Source of the DNA: Sphingomonas sp. R647
GTDB taxonomy: Bacteria > Pseudomonadota > Alphaproteobacteria > Sphingomonadales > Sphingomonadaceae
DNA: 64,000 nucleotides
Assembly: GCF_020177055.1 (NCBI RefSeq)
Contig: NZ_JAIQXT010000002.1
Location: forward strand, 496,001-560,000
Direction of reading: 5' to 3'
Shown here: positions 53,950-62,669 of the stretch, piece after piece
How the letters are laid out: every line of letters starts with the position of its first letter
How positions within the stretch are numbered: position 1 is the first letter of the stretch
Program-made: the position numbers and the translations under genes
Notes under the pieces: model-generated
What the model saw: only the letters and a program-made list of their open reading frames with translations
What the model was told of the DNA's origin: nothing
Database searches by the model: none

Positions 53950-54678
53950 ATGCGTTTCACCAAGTCCATCGCCGGCGCGCTGCTGCTCGCCGCCACCGCC
54001 ACCCCTGCCTTCGCGCAGGACGAGACCGAAGCACCCGACGCCTTCACCATCACTGGTTCGGCAACCGTCGTCAGCGATTATCGCTTCCGCGGCTTCAGCC
54101 AGACCAACGAAGAAGCGACGATCCAGGGCGGCTTCACCGTCGCGCATGAGAGCGGCGCCTATGTCGGCACCTGGGGCTCGGGCATCGGCTTTGCCAATGG
54201 CACCGAAATCGACGTGTTTGCCGGCTTCGCCACCGAAGTCGCGTCCGGCCTGACCGCCGACATCGGCGCGACCCTCTATCTCTATCCCGGCGCGTCGAAC
54301 ACGACGATCATCGAACCCTATTTCGCGCTGACCGGCACCGTCGGTCCGGCAACGATCAAGGGCATGGTCGCCTGGGCGCCGAAGGGGCAGGACGCGCTGG
54401 GCGATGCCGGCGCATTCTACACCTCGGCCACCGCCACGGTCGCGATTCCCGACACGCCCTTCAAGCTGAAGGGAAGCCTTGGTCATTCGTGGAGCGACAG
54501 CTTCCTCGGCGGCTATGACGGCGACAGCAAGGTGCTCGACTATTCGATCGGTGCCGAAGCCAGCTGGAAGGTTCTGACCTTCGGCGTCTCGTATGTGAAC
54601 ACCAACGAAGACGCACCGTTCAAGGAAACCTTTGGCGCGGACGGCGCGGTGCTGTTCACGCTCGGCGCGGCTTTCTAA
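53950..54678 (+). CDS. TorF-family putative outer membrane porin
   Basis: 242 residues with a signal peptide (1-23, ending AFAQ) and a beta-barrel pattern: TITGSATVVSDYRFRGFSQT, FTVAHESGAYVGTWGSG, AYVGTW-like strands and a terminal aromatic residue (GAAF). This is the TIGR02001/TorF group of small gammaproteobacterial and alphaproteobacterial barrels. AAAGGG precedes the ATG at 53950. A strong terminator follows. Confidence 0.87.
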   Translation: MRFTKSIAGALLLAATATPAFAQDETEAPDAFTITGSATVVSDYRFRGFSQTNEEATIQGGFTVAHESGAYVGTWGSGIGFANGTEIDVFAGFATEVASGLTADIGATLYLYPGASNTTIIEPYFALTGTVGPATIKGMVAWAPKGQDALGDAGAFYTSATATVAIPDTPFKLKGSLGHSWSDSFLGGYDGDSKVLDYSIGAEASWKVLTFGVSYVNTNEDAPFKETFGADGAVLFTLGAAF

Positions 54679-54701
54679 GCCAGTCGATCGCAGACAAAGC
54701 G

Positions 54702-54735
54702 AAGGGCCGCGGAACTCACGTTCCGCGGCCCTTTT
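54702..54735 (+). terminator. Rho-independent terminator after the TorF-type porin
   Basis: A 14-base perfect stem AAGGGCCGCGGAAC / GTTCCGCGGCCCTT with a four-base TCAC loop and TTTTG on the plus strand. Read on the other strand it also lies just beyond the DUF3035 stop, so it may serve both convergent genes. Confidence 0.85.
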
Positions 54736-54779
54736 GCTTTCTTAGCCCTTCCCGCAAGCGGGAGAGGGCTCTTGAATCC

Positions 54780-55235
54780 TCAGTTCTGCGGCGTCGGCGA
54801 AGCGGCCGGGGCGGGGGTGCCCGCCTGGGTCTGCGCGTCGCGGCCATCGCCTTGCGGCGCGGCGACGATGTCGCGGGTCGTGCTGCCCTTGTCCACCACG
54901 CTGGTGTCGGGGCTGCCGACGCCCGAACGGATGCCGGGATCAGCGCTGGTGCGGCCGCCCGCTGCGTCGAGTGCGGCACGCTCGCTCGCGCTGCGCGGGG
55001 CGCTGCCACCGAACAATGCGTCCAGCGCCTGCTGCGCGGGGCCGCCGGCATCCTGTGGACGCGGCGCACCCGGCTGGGGCGGGCGCATCGCGAAGTCGGG
55101 CGGAATCACCAGCGGCGCCTGACGCGCCACGGCGAATTCGTCGGGCCGCTTGCGGTCGCCCAACAGGCTGCTGCCGCAGCTGGCGAGCAGGGTCGCCGCG
55201 CCGCACACAGCGACAACAAGCACGGACTTACGCAT
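54780..55235 (-). CDS. DUF3035 lipoprotein
   Basis: 151 residues: lipoprotein signal (TLLASC, Cys20) and the DUF3035 pattern with KRPDEFAVARQAPLVIPPDF and MRPPQPGAPRPQ. The C-terminal part is Gly/Ala/Thr-rich and poorly conserved. The function is unknown; it regularly follows lspA in alphaproteobacteria. The ATG at 55235 lies seven bases after GGAG and overlaps the lspA end by eight bases. Confidence 0.86.
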   Translation of the reverse strand: MRKSVLVVAVCGAATLLASCGSSLLGDRKRPDEFAVARQAPLVIPPDFAMRPPQPGAPRPQDAGGPAQQALDALFGGSAPRSASERAALDAAGGRTSADPGIRSGVGSPDTSVVDKGSTTRDIVAAPQGDGRDAQTQAGTPAPAASPTPQN

Positions 55236-55752
55236 TGGCATTCTCCACAGGGGCGCCGGTGTCATCGGCCTTGGGTTTTTCTCGCACGAACAGCGCCCGG
55301 ATGAGCAGGATCAGGACGCCGATGGTAATCGCAGCATCGGCGACGTTAAAGACCAAAAAAGGGCGCCATTCGCCAAAGTGCAAATCGGCATAGTCGACGA
55401 CATAGCCAAAGCGCATCCGGTCGACGATGTTGCCGAGCGCGCCGCCCAGCACCAGCGATAGCGCCAGCATGTCGTTGCGGTTCTCTTCCTTGAGCATCCA
55501 CCAGCCCACGCCGCCCGCGATTCCCGCCGTCAGCGCGACCAGCGCCCAGCGCATCGTATCGGTCTCTGCGGCGAGCAGGCCCAGCGACACGCCGATATTG
55601 GCGACGAAGCGCAGGTCGAAGAACGACACGACCTCGATCGCCTTGCCCGGTGCGTCGATGCCCAGCCCCTCGACCACCCATGCCTTCATCGCCTGATCGG
55701 CGACAAAGATCAGCAGGGCGAGGGCGAAGCCGATCGTGCGGTTGCGAGTCAT
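55228..55752 (-). CDS. lspA: Lipoprotein signal peptidase II
   Basis: Aspartic protease that removes signal peptides of prolipoproteins. 174 residues, four membrane helices. The catalytic Asps fall in GNIVDRMRFGYVVDY and FNVADAAITIG, and VANIGVSLGLL matches the conserved third motif (usually RNxGaaFgl). It follows ileS by 16 bases. Three putative lipoproteins in this window would be substrates. Confidence 0.95.
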   Translation of the reverse strand: MTRNRTIGFALALLIFVADQAMKAWVVEGLGIDAPGKAIEVVSFFDLRFVANIGVSLGLLAAETDTMRWALVALTAGIAGGVGWWMLKEENRNDMLALSLVLGGALGNIVDRMRFGYVVDYADLHFGEWRPFLVFNVADAAITIGVLILLIRALFVREKPKADDTGAPVENANA

Positions 55753-55767
55753 GGGTCCCACGCTTTT

Positions 55768-58728
55768 TTAGGAAACTACCGAGTCGCAGCGGTGGCACAG
55801 CGCGCCATCGGCTTCAACCTCCGGAAGCAGACGCCAGCAGCGGCCGCACTTCTTGTGCTCGGTCCGCGTGACTGCGACGCCCGCGTCATCACCGTGATGC
55901 ACATCGGCGACGATGAACACCTCGGCCAGTTCTGCCGCAGGGCGCAACAGGTTCGGCACCGTCACTTCGGCCTCGAGGCTCGAGCGAATCACCTTGTCAC
56001 GCCGCAACGGCTCGATCGCCTCGGTCACCGCCACGCGCTGGCGACGGATATCCTCCCACTCGGTCGAGACGGCGTCGTCGCCGGGCAAAGCGGGCAGTTC
56101 GGGCCATTCGAGATAATGGACCGATCCATCCTCGGACGGGAAACGCGCCTGCCATACTTCCTCGGCCGTAAAGGCGAGGATCGGCGCGGCATAGCGAACG
56201 AGCGCGTGGAACAGCACGTCCAGCACCGTGCGGTACGCGCGCCGCTTCGGGCTGTCCGCCGCGTCGCAGTAGAGGCAATCCTTGCGGATATCGAAGAAGA
56301 AGGCCGACAGGTCCTCATTCATGAAATCCGACAGCGCGCGGGCGTAGCGGTTGAACTCGTAAGCCTCCGCCGCCGCCTTCAGCTCGACATCGAGCATGCC
56401 GAGCTTGTGGAGGATGTACAGCTCCAGCTCCGGCATCTTCTCGACGCGGACCTTCTCGGCATCGCCGAACCCGTCGAGCGCGCCGAGCAGATAGCGGAAC
56501 GTGTTGCGGATCTTGCGATACGCGTCGCCGGTGCCGCCCAGCACTTCCTTGCCGATGCGGACATCGTCGAAATAATCGGTCTGGGCGACCCACAGGCGCA
56601 GGATATCCGCTCCGCTTTCACCGATCACCTGGAGTGGGTCGACGACGTTCTTGAGCGATTTGGACATCTTCTTGCCCTGCCCGTCGAGCGCGAAGCCGTG
56701 CGTCAGCACCGCGTCATAGGGCGCGCGCCCGCGCGTCCCCGCACTCTCCAGCAGCGACGACTGGAACCAGCCACGATGCTGGTCCGACCCTTCGAGATAC
56801 AGGTTCGCACGAACGCCCGCGCCATAGCGCGCCTCGATCACGAAGCTGTGGGTCGAGCCGCTGTCGAACCACACGTCGAGGATGTCGTTGACCACCTCAT
56901 AATCGGCGAGGTCATAGTCCGGGCCAAGCAGCGCCTGATGATCCGCGCCGAACCACGCATCCGCACCCCCCGCACGGAAGGCGTCGAGGATGCGGGCATT
57001 GACGCCTTCGTCGCGCAGATAATCACCGGTCGCGCGGTTGACATACAGCGGGATCGGCACGCCCCAGGCGCGCTGGCGGCTGATCACCCAGTCCGGGCGA
57101 CCTTCGACCATCGACCGGATGCGGTTCTGGCTGCGCTCGGGCACCCAGCGCGTCCGCTCGATCGCGTCGAGTGCGAGGTTGCGCAGGGTCGGGGCGTTGG
57201 ACGGATTGACGACCGGCCCGAACCCCGCAGGCGCGGCAAAGCCCGGCAGTTCCGCCGCGACATCCCTTCCCGTCGCCCCGGCGGAGGCCGGGGCCGCCAG
57301 AGGCTCATCCCCCGCGCTTGTCGCAGCGGCCCCGGTCTGCGCCGGGGCGACGGATGAGCGGCTCCCATCCATCGGAATGAACCACTGCGGCGTCGCGCGG
57401 AAGATGATCTTCGCCTTGGACCGCCAGCTATGCGGATAGCTGTGCGCAAAATCGTCCGACGCGGCGAGCAGCGCGCCTGCCGCGCGCAGATCGCTACAGA
57501 TCGGGCCGTCGGCTGCGACGAACTTCTTGTTGATCACCGATCCCTGACCGCCCAGCCACGCCCAGTCGGCGCGGTACATGCCCGCGCCATCGACCGCGAA
57601 CACCGGTTCGATGCCATGCGCCTTGCACAGCAGGAAATCGTCCTCGCCATGATCGGGCGCCATATGGACGAGGCCGGTACCGGCGTCGGTGGTGACGAAC
57701 TCGCCCGCCAGGAACGGGCGCGGCTTGGCGAAGAAGCCGCCGAGATGGTGCATCGGGTGGCGGGCGGTGGCACCGGCGAGGTCGGAGCCTTTCACCGTGG
57801 TCAGGACGTCATCCGCTCGGAACGACGGATCACTTGGATCGAGCGTCAGAACACCGGCGTTGGCTAGGCGACGATAGACCGATTCCGCCAGTTCGCGAGC
57901 GACAAGAATGCGGATGGGATGTGCGTCGAGCAGAACATACTCAACCTCCGGCCCATAAGCCAAAGCCTGATTCACCGGGATCGTCCACGGCGTGGTCGTC
58001 CAGATCACCGCATGCGCGCCGACCAACTCCGGCGCGTTCGGCGCATCGACAATCTCGAACGCGACGTCGATCTGCGTCGACACCACATCCTCATATTCGA
58101 CCTCGGCCTCGGCCAGCGCGGTCTTTTCGACCGGGGACCACATCACCGGCTTGGCCCCGCGATACAGCTGGCCGCTTTTCGCGAACTTCAGCAATTCGCC
58201 AGCGATCGTCGCCTCGGCGTCGAACTTCATGGTGAGATAGGGATCGTCCCAATCGCCCATCACGCCCAGCCGCTCGAACTGCCCGCGCTGCACCGCGACC
58301 CATTTCTCGGCATAGGCGCGACATTCGGCGCGGAACTCCGCCGCCGGCACCTCGTCCTTGTTCAGCTTCTTGGCGCGGTACGCTTCCTCGATCTTCCATT
58401 CGATCGGCAGGCCGTGACAGTCCCAGCCGGGGACGTACGGCGCGTCCTTGCCCATCAGGCTCTGGCTGCGGACGATGATGTCCTTGAGGATCTTGTTCAT
58501 CGCATGGCCCATGTGAATGTCGCCATTCGCATAGGGCGGGCCGTCATGCAGGATGAAGCGCTCACGCCCGGCGCGCTGCTCGCGCAACCGGTCGTACAGG
58601 CCGAGCTTGGCCCAGCGCGCGAGGATCTCCGGCTCCTTGGCGGCAAGGCCGGCCTTCATCGGAAAGTCGGTCTTCGGCAGGAAGACGGTGTCGCGCCAGT
58701 CGCGTGCGGGTTCGTTGGTGTCGGTCAT
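55768..58728 (-). CDS. ileS: Isoleucine--tRNA ligase with an in-frame repeat insertion
   Basis: 986-residue class I synthetase: HIGH motif as HMGH in ANGDIHMGHAMNKIL, the editing CP1 domain (GTTTPWTIPVNQ-type VIWTTTPWTIPVNQALA), KMSKS in GQGKMSKSLKN, and a C-terminal zinc ribbon CGRCWRLLPE..CHRCDS. Residues about 459-486 lie in a palindromic repeat pair (RSSVAPAQTGAAATSAGDEP, then LAAPASAGATG) and, with the Ala/Pro-rich stretch to about 515, look inserted between PMDG and the conserved ALDAIERTRWVP. The reading frame is intact. It is between ribF and lspA. Confidence 0.95.
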   Translation of the reverse strand: MTDTNEPARDWRDTVFLPKTDFPMKAGLAAKEPEILARWAKLGLYDRLREQRAGRERFILHDGPPYANGDIHMGHAMNKILKDIIVRSQSLMGKDAPYVPGWDCHGLPIEWKIEEAYRAKKLNKDEVPAAEFRAECRAYAEKWVAVQRGQFERLGVMGDWDDPYLTMKFDAEATIAGELLKFAKSGQLYRGAKPVMWSPVEKTALAEAEVEYEDVVSTQIDVAFEIVDAPNAPELVGAHAVIWTTTPWTIPVNQALAYGPEVEYVLLDAHPIRILVARELAESVYRRLANAGVLTLDPSDPSFRADDVLTTVKGSDLAGATARHPMHHLGGFFAKPRPFLAGEFVTTDAGTGLVHMAPDHGEDDFLLCKAHGIEPVFAVDGAGMYRADWAWLGGQGSVINKKFVAADGPICSDLRAAGALLAASDDFAHSYPHSWRSKAKIIFRATPQWFIPMDGSRSSVAPAQTGAAATSAGDEPLAAPASAGATGRDVAAELPGFAAPAGFGPVVNPSNAPTLRNLALDAIERTRWVPERSQNRIRSMVEGRPDWVISRQRAWGVPIPLYVNRATGDYLRDEGVNARILDAFRAGGADAWFGADHQALLGPDYDLADYEVVNDILDVWFDSGSTHSFVIEARYGAGVRANLYLEGSDQHRGWFQSSLLESAGTRGRAPYDAVLTHGFALDGQGKKMSKSLKNVVDPLQVIGESGADILRLWVAQTDYFDDVRIGKEVLGGTGDAYRKIRNTFRYLLGALDGFGDAEKVRVEKMPELELYILHKLGMLDVELKAAAEAYEFNRYARALSDFMNEDLSAFFFDIRKDCLYCDAADSPKRRAYRTVLDVLFHALVRYAAPILAFTAEEVWQARFPSEDGSVHYLEWPELPALPGDDAVSTEWEDIRRQRVAVTEAIEPLRRDKVIRSSLEAEVTVPNLLRPAAELAEVFIVADVHHGDDAGVAVTRTEHKKCGRCWRLLPEVEADGALCHRCDSVVS
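57271..57354. repeat. Paired CCCCGGC palindromes inside ileS
   Basis: Two members of the CCGTCGCCCCGGC/GCGGCCCCGGC repeat family in inverted orientation (57271-57299 and about 57323-57354), separated by about 24 bases. They match the intergenic copies at 27486, 51806 and 51904 but lie inside the ileS coding frame without breaking it. Confidence 0.85.
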
Positions 58729-58776
58729 GGGTCTGCGCCGATTAGAGGAAAGCGGGGACTGCGGGAAGCTCTCTAA

Positions 58777-58880
58777 AGCCCCTCCTCTTTAGAGGAGGGG
58801 TTGGGGTGGAGGAGTCCTGGCCGAAGGCATCGCCCCGACGCACTGCCCCACCCCAACCCCTCCCCTGAAGGAGAGGGGCT
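58777..58880. repeat. Inverted repeat between ileS and ribF
   Basis: Arms of about 33 bases (58777-58809 and 58848-58880; arm core AGCCCCTCCTC..GGTTGGGGTGG) around a 38-base spacer. The left arm itself folds (CCCCTCCTCTTTAGAGGAGGGG). It lies between the ends of ribF and the start of ileS on the same strand, ending on the ribF stop region. Apart from the repeat, nothing was seen in this interval. Confidence 0.75.
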
Positions 58881-59808
58881 AGCTAATTCGCAGCGCTTCC
58901 CGGGCCGCGTCGCAATCGCGCGCAATCTGCGCCTTCAGCGTGTCGAGATCGTCATATTTCGCCTCGTCGCGCAGAAAGTCGATCAGCTGGACCTCCACGC
59001 TCTGGCCATAGAGGTCGCCCGAGAAATCGAAGAAATAGGGTTCGAGCAGTTCGACCGGCGGGTCAATCGTCGGGCGGATGCCGAGATTGGCGACCCCGTC
59101 GAGCACCCGCCCATCCGCCAGCCGCCCGCGCACCGCGTAGATGCCGTAACGCGGGCGCAGATACGCGCCGAGCCGGATATTGGCGGTGGGATAGCCGAGC
59201 TCGCGGCCCAGCTTCGCGCCACCCTCGACCACCCCTTCGATCGCGAACGGGCGGGTGAGCAAGGCGGCGGCCTCACGCGGCTGGCCCTGGCGCAGCGCGT
59301 CGCGGATGCGGCTGGACGAGACGACCTCGCCCTCCGCTGCGACCGGCGCCACGGTATCGACGCTGAACCCCAGCTCCGTGCCGAGTTCCGCCAGCACCGC
59401 GACATTGCCGTCGCGCCCCTTGCCAAAGGTGAAGTCCGCGCCGGTGACGACGCCACCCGCGCCGATCAGGTCGCACAACCGCTGCTGCGCAAATTCGCGC
59501 GCCGACAGCGACGCGAGCGTGCCGTCGAACTGGAACACCAGCATCGCGTCCGCGCCTGCCGCGGCGAACAGCGCTTGACGCTGGTCGAGCGTGGTCAGGC
59601 GAAAGGGCGGGGTATCGGGCCGGAAATGGCGCACCGGATGCGGGTCGAACGTCGCGACGATGACCGGACGCCCTTCATCGCGCGCGCGCGCCACGGCGCG
59701 GCCCACCACCGCCTGGTGGCCGCGGTGAAAGCCATCGAAATTCCCCAGCGCAACGATCCCGCCGCGCAAATGCCCGGGGACCGCAGCCGCTCCGTCCAGC
59801 CGCTCCAT
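58879..59808 (-). CDS. ribF: Bifunctional riboflavin kinase / FAD synthetase
   Basis: Makes FMN and FAD from riboflavin. 309 residues: N-terminal FAD synthetase with ALGNFDGFHRGHQAVV, VATFDPHPVRHFRP and TGADFTFGKGRDGN, and a C-terminal flavokinase with EGGAKLGRELGYPTANIRLG and SVEVQLIDFLRDE. The position ahead of ileS and lspA is conserved in alphaproteobacteria; here a long inverted repeat intervenes before ileS. Confidence 0.95.
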   Translation of the reverse strand: MERLDGAAAVPGHLRGGIVALGNFDGFHRGHQAVVGRAVARARDEGRPVIVATFDPHPVRHFRPDTPPFRLTTLDQRQALFAAAGADAMLVFQFDGTLASLSAREFAQQRLCDLIGAGGVVTGADFTFGKGRDGNVAVLAELGTELGFSVDTVAPVAAEGEVVSSSRIRDALRQGQPREAAALLTRPFAIEGVVEGGAKLGRELGYPTANIRLGAYLRPRYGIYAVRGRLADGRVLDGVANLGIRPTIDPPVELLEPYFFDFSGDLYGQSVEVQLIDFLRDEAKYDDLDTLKAQIARDCDAAREALRIS

Positions 59809-59843
59809 GCGCGGGGGCTATAAGGTCAGCACGCAAGGAATCA

Positions 59844-60044
59844 AATCCTCCCCGGAACGGGGAGGGGGACCAGCGAAGCTGGTGGAGGGGGCTCGAGGCG
59901 AACGCGCCACCTTCAAATCCTCCCCCGCCAGGGGGAGGTGGCAGCGAAGCTGACGGAGGGGGAGGAAGCACGACGGTCGAGAGGGCGCAGCCGTCCGCCC
60001 CCTCCGTCGCCTTCGGCGCCACCTCCCCCTGGCGGGGGAGGATT
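59844..60044. repeat. Composite GC-rich repeat cluster
   Basis: The 240-base gap between ribF and the dipeptidase is filled by repeats. A unit AATCCTCCCC..GGAGGGGG with CAGCGAAGCTGGTGG (59844-59892) is followed by a related unit (59914-59965), and an inverted version (59997-60044) begins with GGCGCCACCTCCCCCTGGCG-type sequence and ends GGGGGAGGATT. The second and third units can pair as a long hairpin of about 130 bases. No gene is seen in the gap. Confidence 0.8.
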
Positions 60045-60048
60045 GAGG

Positions 60049-61218
60049 TTATTTCCCCGGCGCGATCCCCGCGCGGATCACCCGCAGCACATTGCCGCCC
60101 ATCACCTTGCCGATCTCCTCGGGCGTAAAGCCGCGATCGACCAGCGCCTGCGTCACATAAACCAGCTGCGCCGTATCAAACCCGGTCGTGGTCGCACCGT
60201 CGAAATCCGACCCCAGCCCGACATGGTCGATCCCGACCAGATCGCGGACATGCGCGATCGCTGCGGCGACCTTTTCCGGTTCGGTGCCACAGATCGCCGC
60301 GTCCCAATAGCCGATGCCGACCACCCCGCCGGTCTTCGCCACGCCGCGAATCTCGGCGTCGGACAGGTTGCGGTTGACCTTGCACACCGCCTGCACCCCG
60401 CCATGGCTGGATACGACCGGACGCTTGGCGATCTTCAGCACCTCGGCGACGGTCGCGTGGCTCGAATGGGCGATGTCGACGACCATGCCGAGCTGTTCCA
60501 TCCGCGCGATCGTCTGGCGGCCGAGCGGGGTCAGCCCGCCCTTTTTCTCGCCATGCATCGACCCGGCGATCTCATTATCGAAGAAATGCACCAGCCCCGC
60601 CATGCGGAACCCCGCCGCGTGCAGCCGGTCCAGATTCTCGAGCTTGCCCTCCATATTCTGCAGCCCCTCGATCGACAGCAGCCCGCCGACCGCCTTCTGC
60701 CCCGCCGCACGCGCCGCGACCAGCGCGTCGAGTTCGCCAGGCGACCGGATGACGTGCAGCCGCCCGTCCGACCGCTCAGCGGCGCGCTCCAGCTTCTGCG
60801 CGTGATAGAGCGACCGTTCGAGCAGCGAGCTCCAGGTGCGCGGCGGCTGCAGCTGCGCCACCGCCAGCATCGTGATATTGTCGGTCTCGGCGCTGTTGGC
60901 GTCGTAATTCTGCCCCTTCGGTGTCTTGGTGACCGACGAGAAGACCTGCAGCGCGACATTTCCCTCGATCAGCCGGGGCAGGTCGACATGGCCGCGATCC
61001 GCCCGGTCGAGCAGGTCGCGTTTCCACAGCAATGTGTCCTCGTGCAGGTCCGCGATCTGGAGCGTAGCGTGGAGCTTGCGGGTCGAATCGGTGACGGTGG
61101 GGAGCTTGGTCGCAGCGACCTTGTTCATGCCGCGCTCGATCATGCCGGGGGCGAGGATCAGGAATGCGGTGCCCGCCACCGCGATCAGGGCGAGTGCGCC
61201 CCACAGCCATTTTTTCAC
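60049..61218 (-). CDS. Membrane dipeptidase (M19 family)
   Basis: 389 residues with an N-terminal anchor (about 4-25, LWGALALIAVAGTAFLIL). Zinc-ligand regions of renal-dipeptidase-type enzymes are present: QIADLHEDTLLW with the HxD-like pair, GLLSIEGLQNMEG (Glu), DIAHSSHATV (His) and SSHGGVQAVC (His). In this family the substrate can be dipeptides or D-amino acid acyl compounds. The GTG at 61218 follows GGGGGAGAG and starts right at the charged KKWLWG. Confidence 0.87.
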   Translation of the reverse strand: MKKWLWGALALIAVAGTAFLILAPGMIERGMNKVAATKLPTVTDSTRKLHATLQIADLHEDTLLWKRDLLDRADRGHVDLPRLIEGNVALQVFSSVTKTPKGQNYDANSAETDNITMLAVAQLQPPRTWSSLLERSLYHAQKLERAAERSDGRLHVIRSPGELDALVAARAAGQKAVGGLLSIEGLQNMEGKLENLDRLHAAGFRMAGLVHFFDNEIAGSMHGEKKGGLTPLGRQTIARMEQLGMVVDIAHSSHATVAEVLKIAKRPVVSSHGGVQAVCKVNRNLSDAEIRGVAKTGGVVGIGYWDAAICGTEPEKVAAAIAHVRDLVGIDHVGLGSDFDGATTTGFDTAQLVYVTQALVDRGFTPEEIGKVMGGNVLRVIRAGIAPGK

Positions 61219-61332
61219 GAGACTCTCCCCCAGTTCGTCATGCCGGGCCTGTTTCGGCATCCACTGTGCCGCGCATCCGATCGCTTAGGGTTTTGCGGCA
61301 CCGTGGACCTCGGCACAAGGCCGGGGTGACAA

Positions 61333-61809
61333 TCAGGGAAGCCGTTCCAGCGTGACGAAGCTGTACGCCGGGCGCTCGCCCTCGGCAGCATGATCCTCGC
61401 GCGCGACCTCACGCCACTCTGCGCCGAGCGCGGGCACCACCGCATCGCCCTCCGGCGACACATGCACCTCGGTCAGCTCGATCCGCTCCGCCAGCGGCAG
61501 AAACAGCGCGAAAATCTCCGCCCCGCCGATGATCGCGACATCGCCTTCGCCTGCCAAAGCTAGCGCCTCATCGACCGAATGGACCACTTCCGCCCCCTCC
61601 GCGCGCCACGCAGGATCGCGGGTCAGCACGATATGGCGGCGGCCGGGCAGGGGGCTGGGAAAGCTCTCGAACGTCTTGCGCCCCATCACCATCGGCTTGC
61701 CCATGGTCTGCGCCTTGAAGCGCTTCAAATCGGCAGGCAGCCGCCAGGGCAGGTCGCCATCGACCCCGATGACGCCGTTATCCGCACGCGCGAGGTGGAA
61801 GGTAATCAG
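61333..61809 (-). CDS. folA: Dihydrofolate reductase, apparent CTG start
   Basis: Reduces dihydrofolate to tetrahydrofolate. The conserved N-terminus [27 protein letters not shown] and [14 protein letters not shown] requires translation from upstream of the first TTG (61728). No ATG, GTG or TTG lies in frame between the upstream stop and that point. A CTG at 61809 overlaps the thyA stop as CTGA, with GAGGTGG close upstream, and gives 158 residues, the usual DHFR length. The ATT one codon later is the only other close candidate. Later motifs [13 protein letters not shown] and LTEVH are normal. Confidence 0.88.
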   Translation of the reverse strand: MITFHLARADNGVIGVDGDLPWRLPADLKRFKAQTMGKPMVMGRKTFESFPSPLPGRRHIVLTRDPAWRAEGAEVVHSVDEALALAGEGDVAIIGGAEIFALFLPLAERIELTEVHVSPEGDAVVPALGAEWREVAREDHAAEGERPAYSFVTLERLP

Positions 61810-62600
61810 ATCGCCACCTCAGCCTTGATGTGCGGCTGTGCGACATAGTCGTGCAGCGCGAAATCCTCGAACTCATAGGCGTCGATCGACGGCGGCTTGC
61901 GCAGGATTTCGAGCCGGGGCAGCGGGCCGGGTGCGCGCGCCAGCTGCAATTCGGCCTGTTCGACATGGTTGGAGTAAAGGTGGCAGTCGCCCCCGGTCCA
62001 GATGAACTCGCCGACCTCCAGATCGCATTGCTGCGCCAGCATATGGGTCAGCAGCGCATAGCTCGCGATGTTGAACGGGACGCCCAGGAAGATGTCGGCG
62101 CTGCGCTGATACAGCTGAAGCGACAGCTTGCCGTTCGCGACATGGCACTGGAACAGGCAGTGGCACGGGGCGAGCGCCATCGCGTGCAGCTCGCCCGGAT
62201 TCCACGCCGACACGATCATTCGGCGCGACGCGGGGCTAGTCTTGAGCGTCTCGATCAGCTCCTTGATCTGGTCGATATGGCGGCCATCCGGCGCCTCCCA
62301 GTCGCGCCATTGCTTGCCATAGACCGGGCCGAGATCGCCCGCCTCATTCGCCCATTCGTTCCAGATGCTGACCCGGCGATCCTGCAGCCACTTCACATTG
62401 GTGTCGCCGCGCAGGAACCACAGCAATTCGATGAAGATCGACCGGATATGCAGCTTCTTGGTCGTCAGCAGCGGGAAGCCCTCGCTGAGGTCGAAGCGCA
62501 TCTGGTGGCCGAACACGCTGCGCGTGCCGACACCGGTCCGGTCGTTCTGCACCGCGCCATCGCGCAGCGCGCGTTCCATCAGGTCGAGATATTGCCGCAT
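61806..62600 (-). CDS. thyA: Thymidylate synthase ThyA
   Basis: Makes dTMP from dUMP with methylene-tetrahydrofolate, which becomes dihydrofolate for FolA just downstream. 264 residues. The N-terminus [12 protein letters not shown], the catalytic Cys in [34 protein letters not shown], and [12 protein letters not shown] are all conserved. Its stop overlaps the apparent CTG start of folA, so the two genes form a coupled dTMP cycle unit. Confidence 0.97.
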   Translation of the reverse strand: MRQYLDLMERALRDGAVQNDRTGVGTRSVFGHQMRFDLSEGFPLLTTKKLHIRSIFIELLWFLRGDTNVKWLQDRRVSIWNEWANEAGDLGPVYGKQWRDWEAPDGRHIDQIKELIETLKTSPASRRMIVSAWNPGELHAMALAPCHCLFQCHVANGKLSLQLYQRSADIFLGVPFNIASYALLTHMLAQQCDLEVGEFIWTGGDCHLYSNHVEQAELQLARAPGPLPRLEILRKPPSIDAYEFEDFALHDYVAQPHIKAEVAI

Positions 62601-62669
62601 GCGGCGAGCCTAGCCGAGCGTCCCGGAGCCGCCAAGCGCGGTCGCACCATTTTGGTGTTAAGTCTCACC

